A DNA stretch of 64,000 nucleotides, from the NCBI GenBank assembly GCA_029959195.1, contig CP114126.1, forward strand, positions 1,240,001 to 1,304,000. The letters are read 5' to 3'. A model generated the notes under the pieces. It had not been told where the DNA came from and searched no databases. It saw only the letters and a program-made list of their open reading frames with translations. Position 1 is the first letter of the stretch. The number at the start of each line of letters is the position of its first letter. A program made the translations under genes and the position numbers. Shown here piece by piece: positions 12,117 through 23,323 of the stretch. This DNA is from Dictyophora rubrovolvata. Its lineage: Eukaryota > Basidiomycota > Agaricomycetes > Phallales > Phallaceae.

Positions 12117-12740
12117 CATGTGTATCCAATGTTCTATGTATTGTTAAATTCCGTGCATTTTTCGCTTCTCGTCGGGAGCTCAAATGATCTTTCGGAGCAT
12201 TATTCTTAATAATTTAGTGGTAATACAAAATTGTGTCTCCCAGGCCTTAAATCTGATTTCAATCCCCATTGACAGCCATTTACGAGGCACTTTGCGCTCA
12301 TAGGGTGAATGCGGACTCGATTCAGAAGCCGACCATAGACGAACGGCACTTTACAGCTGCAAGCTTAAGGTTCACTCAGATCTCTAGAAAACTATGCGGT
12401 GAATTCTGTGCAGACAAATCCACCGGCGTTTGATCCTCGATGGCCATGAAAATGCGCATACATATTCAAACAATAGACATTGAAGAAGAGCAAATGTACG
12501 TCATGAGATCAGCGCACGTGAGTGACTATGTGAACCAAATTATAAGTCAACTTCAAAGAGAGGACTAGATTAGGAGAAAGAGAGAAAGGTTTGAATTGTG
12601 TATCCAATATTTATTCTACAACAGGACAAACCATGGGTATCAAAAGAAAAAGTCTAAATTTAATCCCTAGAAAGAAAACTAACTCGAGATTGATTTGGGT
12701 TTAGATTCATAATTTCTGGAGGCTGCGAATCCTTGTTTGT
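12117..12740. other. Intergenic region between convergent P450 copy 2 and lipase
   Basis: The two flanking genes point toward each other, so this is expected to hold two 3' untranslated regions. No open frame, repeat or RNA gene was recognised. Confidence 0.5.
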
Positions 12741-14717
12741 CTAATTGGGTATCGGAGTGCACTCTCGGTCTGGTCGGGTATATTCAATATCCTCTGCAAT
12801 ATGAGAGAGATAGGGAAAATAAGAAAAAAGCTCATAGTGAACGCGATGAACTTGCCTATTAATTTTACAAAACACCATTCTACAGACTCAGCCGCCCAAA
12901 AGAAATCACAATGCTAGAGGGTAATCAACTTTGTTTTTACCCTTTTAAAAAACAAGCGTACATATTTACCTCTGAGTCTTTTATTTCCTCAACCCGCAAG
13001 AGCGTTACTCCCGTTTCCTGTTCTTTCAGTCTTTTGATAAGTTTTTCAGCATCTACTAGATAGTCCTTCCCGCCACTCCACAAGCTTAGGGGCGGTAGGC
13101 TACATTTCGTAGTACCGGTCTCTGGATTATATATAGACCACCATGTCTTTCGTGCATCGTCCATAATGCATCCTCGCTCTGCGAAACCGCCTTTACCACA
13201 CCACCAGAATATACTTGTACTACTAACGGGCGCAGGAGTAAATCGAAACATTTTAGTTTTTCTTCTCAGTAACCAGTGAGCATCTGTCCAGTTGAAAAGG
13301 TATGCGAACATAATGTATGCCATTGAAGCGAAAAGTTTGGCGGGTGCACAATTGTACGAAACTTGTATTATTGGAAGAAAATCCAACACACCTAAGTCGA
13401 AAAAAAGTGAGAAAGGATAGTTTCATTATTTTTCATCATACCAAATAATCTTGTCCAAGGGGTCCATTCCAGACGCCTTAAGGTCCGGAATAGCAAACTT
13501 TGGGTTAGGTGACCGGCATATACCGCCGGTCCCAAGGCGATGAAACACGACAATTTCACCCCAAGAGACGGATGCATGCCTTCTGACATGGAAATAAACG
13601 CTACACCGTTGCCTTGAGAATGGCCGATGAAGGCAATCTAAAGCAAAGGCGTCTTTCAATCACGATGACAACAAAGGGCAACAATCCGACCTTGTCATAG
13701 CCTGTCGCATCTCGGACATAGTCTACTAAAGCAGGGAAATCATATTCTGCCAGATCTTTTATGGTCCAATTCCAAAAACGAGGATCTGAGCGGGAAAGCG
13801 TGCGATGTCCCATGTTGAATACGCCTCTTGTGTTTCCAAGGAATACTTGATATCCACTAAAGAACAGTCGGTAAGGAAGGAAAATCAGGAGATCATTTTT
13901 TATACCCTTGTTCAGATAACCAAAAGGCAAGAGACCGTTCTTCTGAAGTTATAAAAGATCCGGAACTTTGAAAGAGACCATGGAGAATGAGAACAGGAAA
14001 GCCACCTAAGATAGATAAGGAGCGAGACATAAAAAAAGGTTTCTAAAAGTCAAAACAAACCCTTTCCATGTTGATTTAGCTTATGTTTCGGATTGACTAC
14101 GCGATGAACCCTAAACGAGAACAAGATCAGCGATCACGAGGGACTTTTGCGAAGTAAACACTAATCAGAATCAACCTAAGGATGTAACCATCAGCTGTTT
14201 CAACCTGTTCGTCGATGATATCGAGACCGATTGCTTGAGCATAGGGCTGCACATATTTTACAACCTTTTCGGTCTTTGCCAATTGGGGATTGTCCCACTC
14301 GTATTGCTGGGGTTGCTCGGGCCGAAACCGAGCTGGCATGCGATGGTATAAATGAAGCAGAGAAGCCCATGCAACTACGCAGAACAAAATCATAGTAGAC
14401 ATAATGGTTGAAAAAGTCTGGGCAATGAAGAGGGCCAAACGACTGCGCGTCGATGGCTGAAAGGCCGACGTATGGTCCATGGGTGGTGGACTCACAGTAA
14501 CGGTGCTGCGGGAAGAGGGTATCATTATGGCTTGCGCAGAGGCTGGAGAGTGTGCGGTGTTGTCTCCTGGTGTTTGTGGCACTGGAAGTATTGTTATTGT
14601 GGTTGTGGCCGCTCGGACGACATCGTTTTGCAAGGGCACTCTCTCGGTCGAACCATACGAGCGCGGCAAGGGAGTCTTTACCAGAGAAGTTTTTGTCGTG
14701 GAGTCCAAAGAGTCCAT
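12741..14717 (-). CDS. Membrane-anchored acid lipase / steryl ester hydrolase
   Basis: Alpha/beta-hydrolase of the lysosomal acid lipase/Tgl1-Yeh family, which releases fatty acids from sterol esters or triacylglycerol at lipid droplets or membranes. The N-terminus is long and Ser/Thr/Pro-rich, followed by one hydrophobic segment (about residues 92-125), as in the yeast Yeh proteins. The family N-terminal module follows (ADGYILRL). The nucleophile elbow is GHSQGNG, the acid is probably Asp in SGGKDYLVD, and the His is in SEHCDFFWA, so the triad is complete. The oxyanion region VLILHGLFQSSG is typical. The C-terminal end is ambiguous. An intron with a GC donor (12855 down to 12794) gives a stop at 12741; reading through gives a longer tail of roughly similar size. 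Fimbrin lies divergently 393 bases away. Substrate preference cannot be read from the sequence. Confidence 0.85.
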
Positions 14718-15110
14718 AATCGCAGCCAGAGAAAGAAAGAAACGAGTTGAAGAAATGCGATAATTTTGCGGTCGTCGGTGGGCACGGCTGGGACGTTAGA
14801 AATTAGGACGTCGGGATCTTTACACCATCATTGGTGCCCAAAGTTGTTCTATTTCGGTAATTTGAATATCAATTCTCGGATTTTGCAAGACCAGAAATCC
14901 TTGGCTAACCTATAATGAACTTCTCCGGCTCATTGCCGTTTGTCCACAGTCCACTGTGCAGGGCTATACACTTGGGCCGTTGCGTAGTGGGAACCGATGA
15001 CTAAGCTAGGTCATCCAACTCAGTATATAGTCAGCAAGTTGTTCCACAATGCTGATTTCACCTAACTACACTAGCCTTTTCGTTTTTGTTCTCGAATCTT
15101 CAGCAAAATA
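14718..15110. promoter_or_regulatory. Divergent promoter region of lipase and fimbrin genes
   Basis: This 393-base region separates the start codons of two oppositely transcribed genes and should carry both promoters. No clear TATA box or other motif was identified. Confidence 0.45.
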
Positions 15111-17493
15111 ATGGAAGCAATCCGTCTTCAAAAGAAATATCCGCAGGTTACTCGCGAGGAAATGCTGGATCTGGTCAACCACTTCAAGTTCGTCTTATCG
15201 CTCTGTCTTCCGCTTAGATCTTCCATCGTCCTCAATCATATAATACAGTCAGATTGACACAGATAGCCCTGGTCGAGTTTCCAAACCTGCTGCAATCTCA
15301 GCTCTGCAATCAAGAGGAGAGTCGTACGACGTTGTGCGCGAAACGTTGAAGCACGTCAGTGTTGATGCCAGCGGCAAAGTCGAGCTGGAAGATTTCGTCG
15401 AGGTATGACTCCTGCGGATAAATCATGTCTCTTCGCTTATACGTATGTTAGCTTGCTGTGAAGTTAAAGGAACATAAATCCTCTTCGACCTTGCAGCAGA
15501 GGAAGGGTAAAGTCACTGTCCAAGGATCCAACGCCAACGTTAGTCATACTATCAACGAGGACGAAAGAAGCGAATTTACAAATCATATCAACGGGGTTTG
15601 TGTTTGCGCAGCATCATTTATCATCGTATGTCTTATAACATTGTATTATCCTTGTCCTATTAGGTCTTGGAGGGTGACGTTGACGTTGGCGGTCGATTGC
15701 CCATTCCGACAACAACTATGCAACTCTTCGACGAGTGTCGTGATGGCTTGATCCTCTGCAAACTCATCAATGATTCCGTTCCCGACACGATAGACACTCG
15801 TGTCCTGAATAAACCTACAGCTCGTAAACCCTTAAATGCCTTCCAAATCACTGAAAACAATAACATTGTTGTTGCCTCCGCAAAGGCAATTGGCTGTTCT
15901 GTTGTCAATATCGGTAGCTCAGATATTGCTGAAGGTCGCGAACACTTGATCCTCGGTCTGATCTGGCAGATTATTCGTCGTGGTTTGTTGGCCCGTGTCG
16001 ATATCAAGATTCATCCTGAGCTATATCGTCTTTGCGAGGACGGTGAAACGATTGAAGATCTCTTGAGACTTGCTCCGGATCGAATTCTGCTAAGATGGTT
16101 TAACTATCACTTGAAAGCAGCCAACTGGCACAGAAAGTATATCCTCTTTTGACCCTTCGTTATCTGGAGCTAACCTCGGTAACTTGTAGAGTAAACAATT
16201 TCAGTAAGGACGTAAGCGATGGTGAAAATTACACCGTCCTCCTTAATCAACTAAAACCGGATCAATGCTCGCGTGCACCTCTTCAAACTAAGGATCTCCG
16301 CCAAAGAGCCGAGGAGGTACAGTTTGCTATGTCTTTTCTACAGGATGCCTACTAAATGTATGTATGTATATAGGTTCTCAGAAACGCAGATGCAATCGGA
16401 TGTCGCAAATATCTCACACCCCAATCCATGACCTCCGGAAATCCCCGTCTCAATCTTGCATTCGTGGCCAATTTATTCAACACACACCCCGGACTTGAAC
16501 CTCTCGACATGCAAGAAGCTAAAGACTATGGCATTGTCGAGGACTTCGATGCCGAAGGCGAGCGTGAAGCTCGTGTATTCACCCTTTGGTTGAATTCTCT
16601 AGGTGTTGAGCCCTCTGTAGTCAACCTCTTTGAGAATTTGAAAGATGGGTTAGCCATCCTCCAAGCATTCGATAAGATCGTTCCAGGTAGCGTACTGTGG
16701 AAGAAGGTTAATCAACCTAAAGCAGCCGGTCCCGGTTTTATCATCCCCGCGGAAGGAGAAGAGGCCGATGACATGCTGGTTGACCGACCGAGGTTGACAC
16801 GGTTTAAAGCTGTGGAAAACACCAACTACGCAGTCGATCTTGCTGTTCAGAACAGATTACATATGGTTGGTGTTCAAGGAAGTAATATCGTTGATGGAAA
16901 TAAAACGCTGGTTCTTGGTCTCGTATGGCAACTTATGAGGTAACTGTTTTATTTCAGAATTGTGTTCCGATATTCATTAAATGATTTAGGTTAAACATTA
17001 TCCAAACACTGTCTTCTCTGTCCGGGAATAACCGACCAATTTCGGATACCGAGATCTTGAAGTGGGCGAACACCACTGCACAAAAGAACAAATCTTCCGT
17101 CAAACCCATTCGGTCATTTAAAGATCCTTCTATTACAACTGGCGTATTTTTCCTCAACCTTTTGGATGCCATGCAACCCGGAATTGTCGACTTTAACATG
17201 GTTACCAATGTCGGCGAGACCGGCGATTACGAAGAGCGCAGACAAAACGGTATGTTATTCAACTTTTGATCTTTAAATCAGAGTCTTGACGAATTTACGA
17301 AGCCAAACTCGCTATATCCATTGCGCGTAAAATGAATGCTCTTATCTTCATTGTTCCTGAAGATATTGTAGATGTCCGACCTCGTTTGGTATGCGTTTAT
17401 TTCACCTCCAACCTGCTACCAACAAACATACTAACCTTTTGATAGATTCTGACTTTTGTCGCCAGTTTGATGAGTCTTCAACAACACCACTAA
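15111..17493 (+). CDS. SAC6: Fimbrin (actin-bundling protein)
   Basis: Cross-links actin filaments at endocytic patches and cables. The N-terminus is a degenerate EF-hand headpiece (MEAIRLQKKYPQV, then IDTDSPGRVS and HVSVDASGKVELEDFVE). Four calponin-homology domains follow. CH1 begins near LPIPTTTMQLFDECRDGLIL. CH2 covers the APDRILLRWFNYHLK region. CH3 contains REARVFTLWLNSLG and FENLKDGLAIL. CH4 contains ISDTEILKWAN, and the protein ends FVASLMSLQQHH. Family fimbrins end in the same way, so it is complete. The gene has many short introns, including one early intron splitting the EF-hand region. The nearest gene downstream is the SET/MYND gene, convergent, with only 192 bases between stop codons. 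The identification is secure; exact boundaries of some internal introns are inferred. Confidence 0.95.
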
Positions 17494-17685
17494 ACTTATT
17501 ACGTCGAGTTTCCTGCTTATTTTTTTCACCCCTTTCCTTGTATCACCCGTTTGTGTAAACATAAACTAATAATAGCCGGCAAATCAAGGGTTAGTGATGT
17601 GTTTTGAATAGTAACAATAGTAATATTAGGAACGTGTATTTGAGAACGGTATACAATACGACGAGAATGAAATATTCATAAAAAT

Positions 17686-19933
17686 TCATTTTTTCTCGTA
17701 TTTTATTTGAAGAACTGTATCCTCCCAAAGATTCCGGATACCATGCTGCCATGCCTGTGCTTCTCTTTCCAGTTTGACAATATCGTCCCGAACTTGAACT
17801 CCAACCATCCCACCTTCGTTTTCTCTTCCAAACCCAATTTTTAAACTCTCAAGAGCGCGTTTCGACGTCTCCAAAGCCAGTGCAAGTCTTCGTGAACCTC
17901 TTGGTGGGAAATTGAATGCAGCATTATCAAATGACTCTGGTGGTTCATCCACGGCTAACAGTTTAGCTAGCTCGGCCAGTGCGACACCCAAAATTGGATG
18001 ACCTTCCTCGAGAATGGTGGTTAATCCGGTGACGACTAGGCCCGCTGTACGTATTGTCTCGTCAAGAACTTCGCTTGGATTTGAATCGGACATTTTTGCT
18101 ATTAGTAGAGCCTGGTGGAGTCGAAGAATGTTCAAATATGGGTGTGCGGAAGGCGGTAGATCGCTTGAGAGAAGCGGGATAATATTCTTTGTGATTTTTA
18201 GTGCTTGCTCGGGATCTGTCAAATAAGGTCAAGTTGTGTCAGTAATGGTGAGGTTCATGTAAATCCCTAAAACGGACCCGAGTACTGAATTTTGAGAGCT
18301 TTATCGAGTGCTTCCTGCCCAACGCGTCTTTTATCCTCCAGCTTATCTATTGCGTTCGAAGAGTACATAGCATTACAGGAGGAACAATTCCAAATCGGAG
18401 CTGTTTAACCAAAAAAATTAAGCAGGGAGCTCAAGGATTTGTTATATCAACACTCAACCTTGTTTAGGAGGAAACGGTGCGATACATCTGCCACCACAAC
18501 CTTTAGGGCAAAGTACCACTTCACGTTGATCAGGTTGTGATCCTGCCTTATCACAAAGAGAACAGGTGCAAGTGAAATTGTATGTTTCATTTAGGATTTC
18601 CTGGCGTTGCGGAGTTGCGAACGTTATATCGACATATGAGACCAGGATCTAATATGTAAATGAGCCAAGGTTTAAGGTGAAGGTAATTAAATGTACTTCT
18701 TCGCTAGGAGAAATGTCTTTTAATGCGACTACATTTAACACTGGCTGGCAATAAGCCGGACCCGAAGAGTCCGATTTCGGAAACGCCACGATAGCGTTAG
18801 GCTGGCACGAATGATTGAGAAGAGATGCCACGGGGGATAAACATACTCCGAGAGAAGATAAGATAGGTGATGTCAATGTGAAAGCGTTGATGGTGAACTT
18901 AAATAGTTACGGTGACTCGTCAAGGCTGGTGCTACATAGCCGAACGACGTGCTTACTCGGGAGATAAGATCAACAATGTCTCTTGCTGAATGCAGCCGGT
19001 AAGGTTCCAGTTCTGCTGGTGATGTAACGCCAAGATAACGAACCAAGGCATGAGCTAACTGAGTGAAAGACTCGGTGGCGGATGGTGGTAAAGAGGAACT
19101 GTCTTTGGGTATGTTGCGATTGGGAAATGCTTCGAGTTAAGGAGCGAACATACGGGATTGCAAGGCTTGGATTTCCTTCCACTAGATCTCAAAGAGTTAG
19201 CGGTATAACAAGAATCGGTTCGTAGAGTGGAGGACATACCCAAGGATTATCATCCGTAAGAACTTTTCGAGCGAAAAGGATCCTCCCCAGTGCCCTAACG
19301 ACTTCAGGAGGCGACGAAGCTTCTGGAGATGCTGCTATCCACCGCGTGATGGCAGAACATTCGTGCTTGTGTAGTTGCCAATCGGCGTTCTGGCATGTCT
19401 ACAACATAGAAATGATAATTGCTCAGAGTGTTTCTTTTCTTTTTGCAAGTGAACGTGAAATGCAGATTCCACATTGTCGACCTACCGAGGAGCAATACCA
19501 TACTTGCTTGCATTTCGTGCAGCGTTTAAGTGCTGATCCTTGGATTGCAGGCTGAGCACAGTAACTGCAATAAAAGGAGATGTTTGCAATCGATAGAACA
19601 TAAATGAACGGCTTGGTTTTCAAAATGGCGGTACCTTCGATGGATGAAATTGAGTACGGATTGAAGGTATTAAGTTTATTCACTCTCACCTTTGCGTATG
19701 GCGGCATTAGACCATAAACCCTTTCCTTTTGTGGCATCCTTACGAATAGTTAGTGAAGACGGCAGGTCTGTGTATAGACCGGCTGCTAGGAAAATAGCTG
19801 CGTCGTGTTTTTCAGTGCTTGGTATTTGAGAACGTTCCTCGACTTTTGACTGCACGCGATCGACATTCTCGCTTATAAACGTTTTGGACTGCTTGACGTT
19901 TCTTCGTGCTTTCTTGTTTGTAAACTCTGACAT
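17686..19933 (-). CDS. SET and MYND domain lysine methyltransferase (SMYD-like)
   Basis: Probable protein lysine methyltransferase. A lysine-rich N-terminus leads into the split SET domain (KGKGLWSNAAIRKG). A MYND zinc finger is inserted with its metal ligands present (YCSYCAQP, RCTKCKQVWYC, CQNADWQLHKHEC). The second half of SET carries the cofactor motif LLNHSCQPNA, then ILVSYVDI once an intron inside EE|ILVSYVD is removed. A post-SET cysteine cluster (CTCSLCDKAG) follows. A helical C-terminal region (17686-18222) resembles the TPR-like domain of SMYD proteins. The family includes enzymes acting on histones and on non-histone proteins; the substrate here is unknown. At least seven short introns are needed. 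The start at 19933 is the first Met of a basic N-terminus. It is convergent with fimbrin. Confidence 0.88.
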
Positions 19934-20107
19934 ACTTCAAACTTTCGTGTTACATAATGCGGAGGCAACCAAAAAAGATTCTTATTTTATCTCAATACCT
20001 CGAGTGTAGGCACAATTATTCTATATATTTACATCAAAAACCCATATTTGTATATTGCGCGTGTTACAAGTCCACGGTTTGTCCCACTGAAAGTGACTAC
20101 TTGGGTC

Positions 20108-20664
20108 TCATGCAGACGCCAAAAATATACTAACGTTCTGTTGAACAATCTGGCCATCGGGACCAGCCTGTAAAAAAAAGAATATCTTTCAGTTTGGGAA
20201 AGAAGCATGCATTGCAAAACTTACGCCAGTCAAAAGGAACACGCTAGCATGCAGAGTAGCATGACCTGCTTCGCCAGTAGGAGTTATAGTGAAGGGCTGC
20301 ATGGGCGGATCAAGAGGCCTTGATGCATTCAGAACCGGATTAAACAGACTCCTCAGCACGACCTGTCCCAAAATTTGGTTGTTTTCATCAGACGAGCAGG
20401 GAGTGGCACCACAGTGCTCCACTCCAACCGCAATAGCCACATTTTCGAGGGGAAGGGCTGGGACTGGGAACTATCCAATGAAATAAACAATTACTAAAGG
20501 GTTAAACAGTAAACACTTCGACTTACAGGCTGCGCGACTTTGAAGACTAGAGGTCGGCCCAGAATGACGGTTTGATTGTGAGTAAGCGACAAGATCTCAA
20601 TTTGCTGAGCAAAGGTGGTAGAGGTTGCGAGAAGCAAAGCAGAAAGAACCGCAGTAAACATCAT
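20108..20664 (-). CDS. Small secreted protein, copy 1
   Basis: Three exons give a protein of about 145 residues. An N-terminal signal peptide (MMFTAVLSALLLATSTTFAQ) is followed by a compact beta-rich domain containing HNQTVILGRPL, EHCGATPCSSDE (probably a disulfide), a region of NxS/T glycosylation sites and a conserved end QQNVSIFL. Proteins of this pattern are common and uncharacterised in mushroom-forming fungi; the role (wall, host or substrate surface) is unknown. The neighbour at 21848-22333 is a paralog in the same orientation. This copy has an intron after VAQP that the other copy lacks, while the last intron is shared. Both copies have a TATA box, so both are probably expressed. Confidence 0.8.
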
Positions 20665-21138
20665 TCTGGTGGACCAAAAGGTGGTTGAATGGTAAAGTTA
20701 TATTCAAACGCGCACTCTGCTTTTATACATCAGATAGATCCCAGATCTTTAATGCATATTGATGGTGCACTCGAAAATAATTTTCTCGCCCACTTGGTGA
20801 CGGACGAAACGGGCGTAAAGCTTGACGGCCATACCTGCCCTATTTCCTTGGATTCTGATCATATAGCATGTGGTGTTGTCTACATATGTAAGTATGCAGG
20901 TTAGCGACTACGGATCAGACATATACATATTGCGCAACGTGCATCAGACTCACATAGAGCATACTGATAAAATTTAATGTTGAATTAATGTGTAAAAAAA
21001 TTCCAAGGTCAATGAAAGTGAATGCTTTTTGGAGGTCACTAACGCAACGACGAAAGCACGTGGATGTGACGGGTTTGTGACAATTCGACACTTGTTCCAA
21101 GGCAATGAGTCCAAGGCCAAAGAGTAGATAGGCAACTT
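20665..21138. other. Upstream region of secreted copy 1, possible duplicated divergent promoter
   Basis: No gene is present. The stretch lies between secreted copy 1 and the SPT4-like scrap, exactly as 22334-22813 lies between secreted copy 2 and real SPT4. A weak match (repeated GTGAC with GACAA) can be seen near the SPT4-side end of both. It probably derives from an old duplication. Confidence 0.4.
20721..20727 (-). promoter_or_regulatory. TATA box of secreted protein copy 1
   Basis: On the minus strand this reads TATAAAA, about 57 bases before the start codon at 20664. The paralog has a corresponding box at a similar distance. Confidence 0.55.
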
Positions 21139-21213
21139 TGAGCGTGTCTGTTATACTCCGAGGCTCCTCCGAGTCTGACCAGCTGATTTCAAGAAACAAA
21201 AAGGCACGGGTGA
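21139..21213 (+). pseudogene. SPT4-like 5' fragment (relic)
   Basis: This stretch contains GAGCGTGTCTGTTATACTC and, after a short insertion, CCAGCTGATTTCAAG and AAAAGGCACGG. The same words occur in the same order in the first exon of the real SPT4 gene at about 22860-22920, which encodes its first zinc-ligand pair. Insertions break the frame and similarity ends near 21240, before the first SPT4 intron. It is best explained as a decayed copy of the SPT4 start. Confidence 0.65.
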
Positions 21214-21847
21214 GCACATGAATTCTAGAAGTAATTACTATTGTTGGTATCAACCACCTTTTTTTGGAGTTTTTAGCAGGTTTTTAGTCGTTCCGTGATC
21301 CGTGATATACTAGTCCCTACTTCCCACGCAAGGGTCTCTGGCCTGGTATTATGTATGGTTGCGGAAGTTGTAAAAACATGTGCCTTCACCGGAGTAGCTT
21401 TTTTGATATCTTGCATGGAGAAATCACCCGTCTTCGGTGATTCACCCCTAACCCAAATACTATAAACGTAAACTGAGATGAAGATGGTTTCCATCTGTAC
21501 CCTACCGTGGGCCTCTATGACAATGATAGGTCGCGGAGTGGCCTAACAACAGCTCCAAAAATCTCCGCTCAATTCTAAGCACTTTCCTTTTTACTTTACC
21601 CTAAACATTTACGACTGTCTTTAAAAATGTATAGCATGTTTCTCAACACTCGATATTTAACAGTTCTCAAGTTGTGCATGCAATTATTGATGTGAACCAT
21701 TTTGGACTATTAGTATGAAGCCTGGAGCGCGGGGGCAACAAGAATAATTCTATAGGTATAATCACAATCACAATTCATCTATGTATGTAGTTAATGTATA
21801 CATCCAGTTCATGGCTTGTCCATTGAGAGCGAACAGTGCTCAGGCTC
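21214..21847. other. Intergenic region between SPT4 relic and secreted copy 2
   Basis: Open frames here are short, and none resembles a known protein. The part nearest 21848 is probably the 3' untranslated region of secreted copy 2. The other end may be a breakpoint of the duplication that produced the SPT4 relic. Confidence 0.4.
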
Positions 21848-22333
21848 TCATCCAGATAGCAAAGATATGCTAACGTTCTGTTGGAAGATTTGGACAGTGG
21901 GACCGGCCTGTAAAGGAGATTATTTTTGAATGGGGGTTACACATTGAACATCACAACTTACTCCGGTCAGAACCATAACGCTAGCATGCAAGGTGGCAAA
22001 GCCTGTCTCACCACTAGGAATTATAGTGAAGGACTGGCCCGGCGGACTAGAAGGTTCTGACGAGTTCCGAGTCGGATTAAACAGATTTTTCGCCACGATT
22101 TGACCCAAAACTTGGTTCTCATCAGACGAGCAAGGAGTGGTTCCGCAGTGCTCTATTCCAATAACGATAGCTACGTTCTCCAAGGGACCTAAGCTTCCCG
22201 GCTGCGAGACTGTGACAACCAGAGGGTTGCCCAGGACAACAGTCTGATTTTGGACGGGCGACAGAATTTGGATATCCTGAGCAAAAGTAGAGACTACGAG
22301 GACTAAAGCAGAAAGGATTGGAGCGAGAAACAT
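21848..22333 (-). CDS. Small secreted protein, copy 2
   Basis: Paralog of the gene at 20108-20664, with the same signal peptide type (MFLAPILSALVLVVSTFA), the words QNQTVVLGNPL and EHCGTTPCSSDE, and the ending QQNVSISLLSG. It has two exons, so the first intron of copy 1 is absent: the reading frame runs straight through VSQPGSLGPLENV. The last intron (near 21909-21958) is shared. Mature protein of about 120 residues, probably a glycosylated beta-sandwich outside the cell. It lies head-to-head with SPT4, 480 bases between start codons. Function unknown. Confidence 0.82.
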
Positions 22334-22813
22334 TGTTTAGGTCCTTAATAGTTGAAAAAAAAACGTCGGCGTATGCAGTCATTTTATACATACACATCCG
22401 TCCCCAAACCGTAGCCCTAATGGTGCTCCTCGGAGATCACCTTCTTTCGGATAAATGGCGTAGAGTTCAGCGGTCATAATTGCCCTGTTCAGAAGCGGCA
22501 TGTGGTGGTGGTGGTGGAACTTGATACGGAGATGTTGGAACAATGACGAGTTCGACATACATAAGTACCATAATACATACATATAACCTATTGTGTCAAG
22601 TGCATCCATCCGGTATGCAGTAGAGCTAAGAGTGTGCGCATGCTAAGTAAAATTTCTTCGAAGGTCGACCCAAAAAGTTACGCCGTGAACACCACAGGCT
22701 GAGTCCACAGCAAAGTGCGGGCACTGCGACCAAGGAGCCGATGTGTCCGTGATAAGTGACAGAACCGTGACATGTCGTGACAACTCAATACCGTTTTCCT
22801 CTTGGTTTCCTCT
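22334..22813. promoter_or_regulatory. Divergent promoter region of secreted copy 2 and SPT4
   Basis: The two start codons face away from each other over 480 bases. The secreted gene has a TATA box within it; no element was assigned to SPT4. A short CACCAC-type run (near 22500) is the only simple repeat. Confidence 0.45.
22381..22388 (-). promoter_or_regulatory. TATA box of secreted protein copy 2
   Basis: Reads TATAAAAT on the minus strand, about 48 bases before the start codon at 22333. This matches the arrangement in copy 1. Confidence 0.55.
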
Positions 22814-23323
22814 ATGGCTGAAGCCACAGCACCAATTCCAACACCAAAAAGTAAACAACGAGCGTGTCTGCTATGCTCTATAGTGCAAACTCCAGCTGAT
22901 TTCAAAAGGCACGGATGCCCGAATTGTGAATCGGTTTTGCAGGTAAGCACAGGTTGCTTTCACCGGGCTTCGGAAGTAATGATGATATCATCCTGCTAAT
23001 AACAAAATAACAATCACAAACGCCACCTTAGCTCAAATCTAATCCTGACCGAATTCTTACTTGCACATCTGGCCAGTTTAATGGGTTAATCGCAGTCATG
23101 GATCCGGAGAACAGCTGGGTGGCTCGTTGGCAGAGGACCTGTAAGTATATTCAAACTAGCTGGCATGGTATTGAAGTCTTATGGGATGACATTGTGTCCT
23201 GTAGCCAAATATGTGCGCGGTATGTACGCTGCTCGAGTGACCGGTCGCATCCCCGAAGATGTGGAAGACGATATCACCGCCCAGGGCTTCTCCTACCGGC
23301 CTAGAGATGAAACCGGTGACTAG
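22814..23323 (+). CDS. SPT4: Transcription elongation factor SPT4
   Basis: Small zinc-binding partner of Spt5 in the DSIF complex, which keeps RNA polymerase II processive. Three exons (22814-22942, 23032-23140, 23205-23323) give 118 residues, the usual length. The zinc site is CLLCS with CPNC (CxxC...CxxC), followed by FNGLIAVMDPENSWVARWQR, the family signature. It ends ITAQGFSYRPRDE. The start is the only Met before the zinc site. Its promoter is shared with a secreted protein gene, and a decayed copy of its first exon lies at about 21139. BUR1/CDK9, whose kinase targets Spt5 in other fungi, is 12 kb away. Confidence 0.95.
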
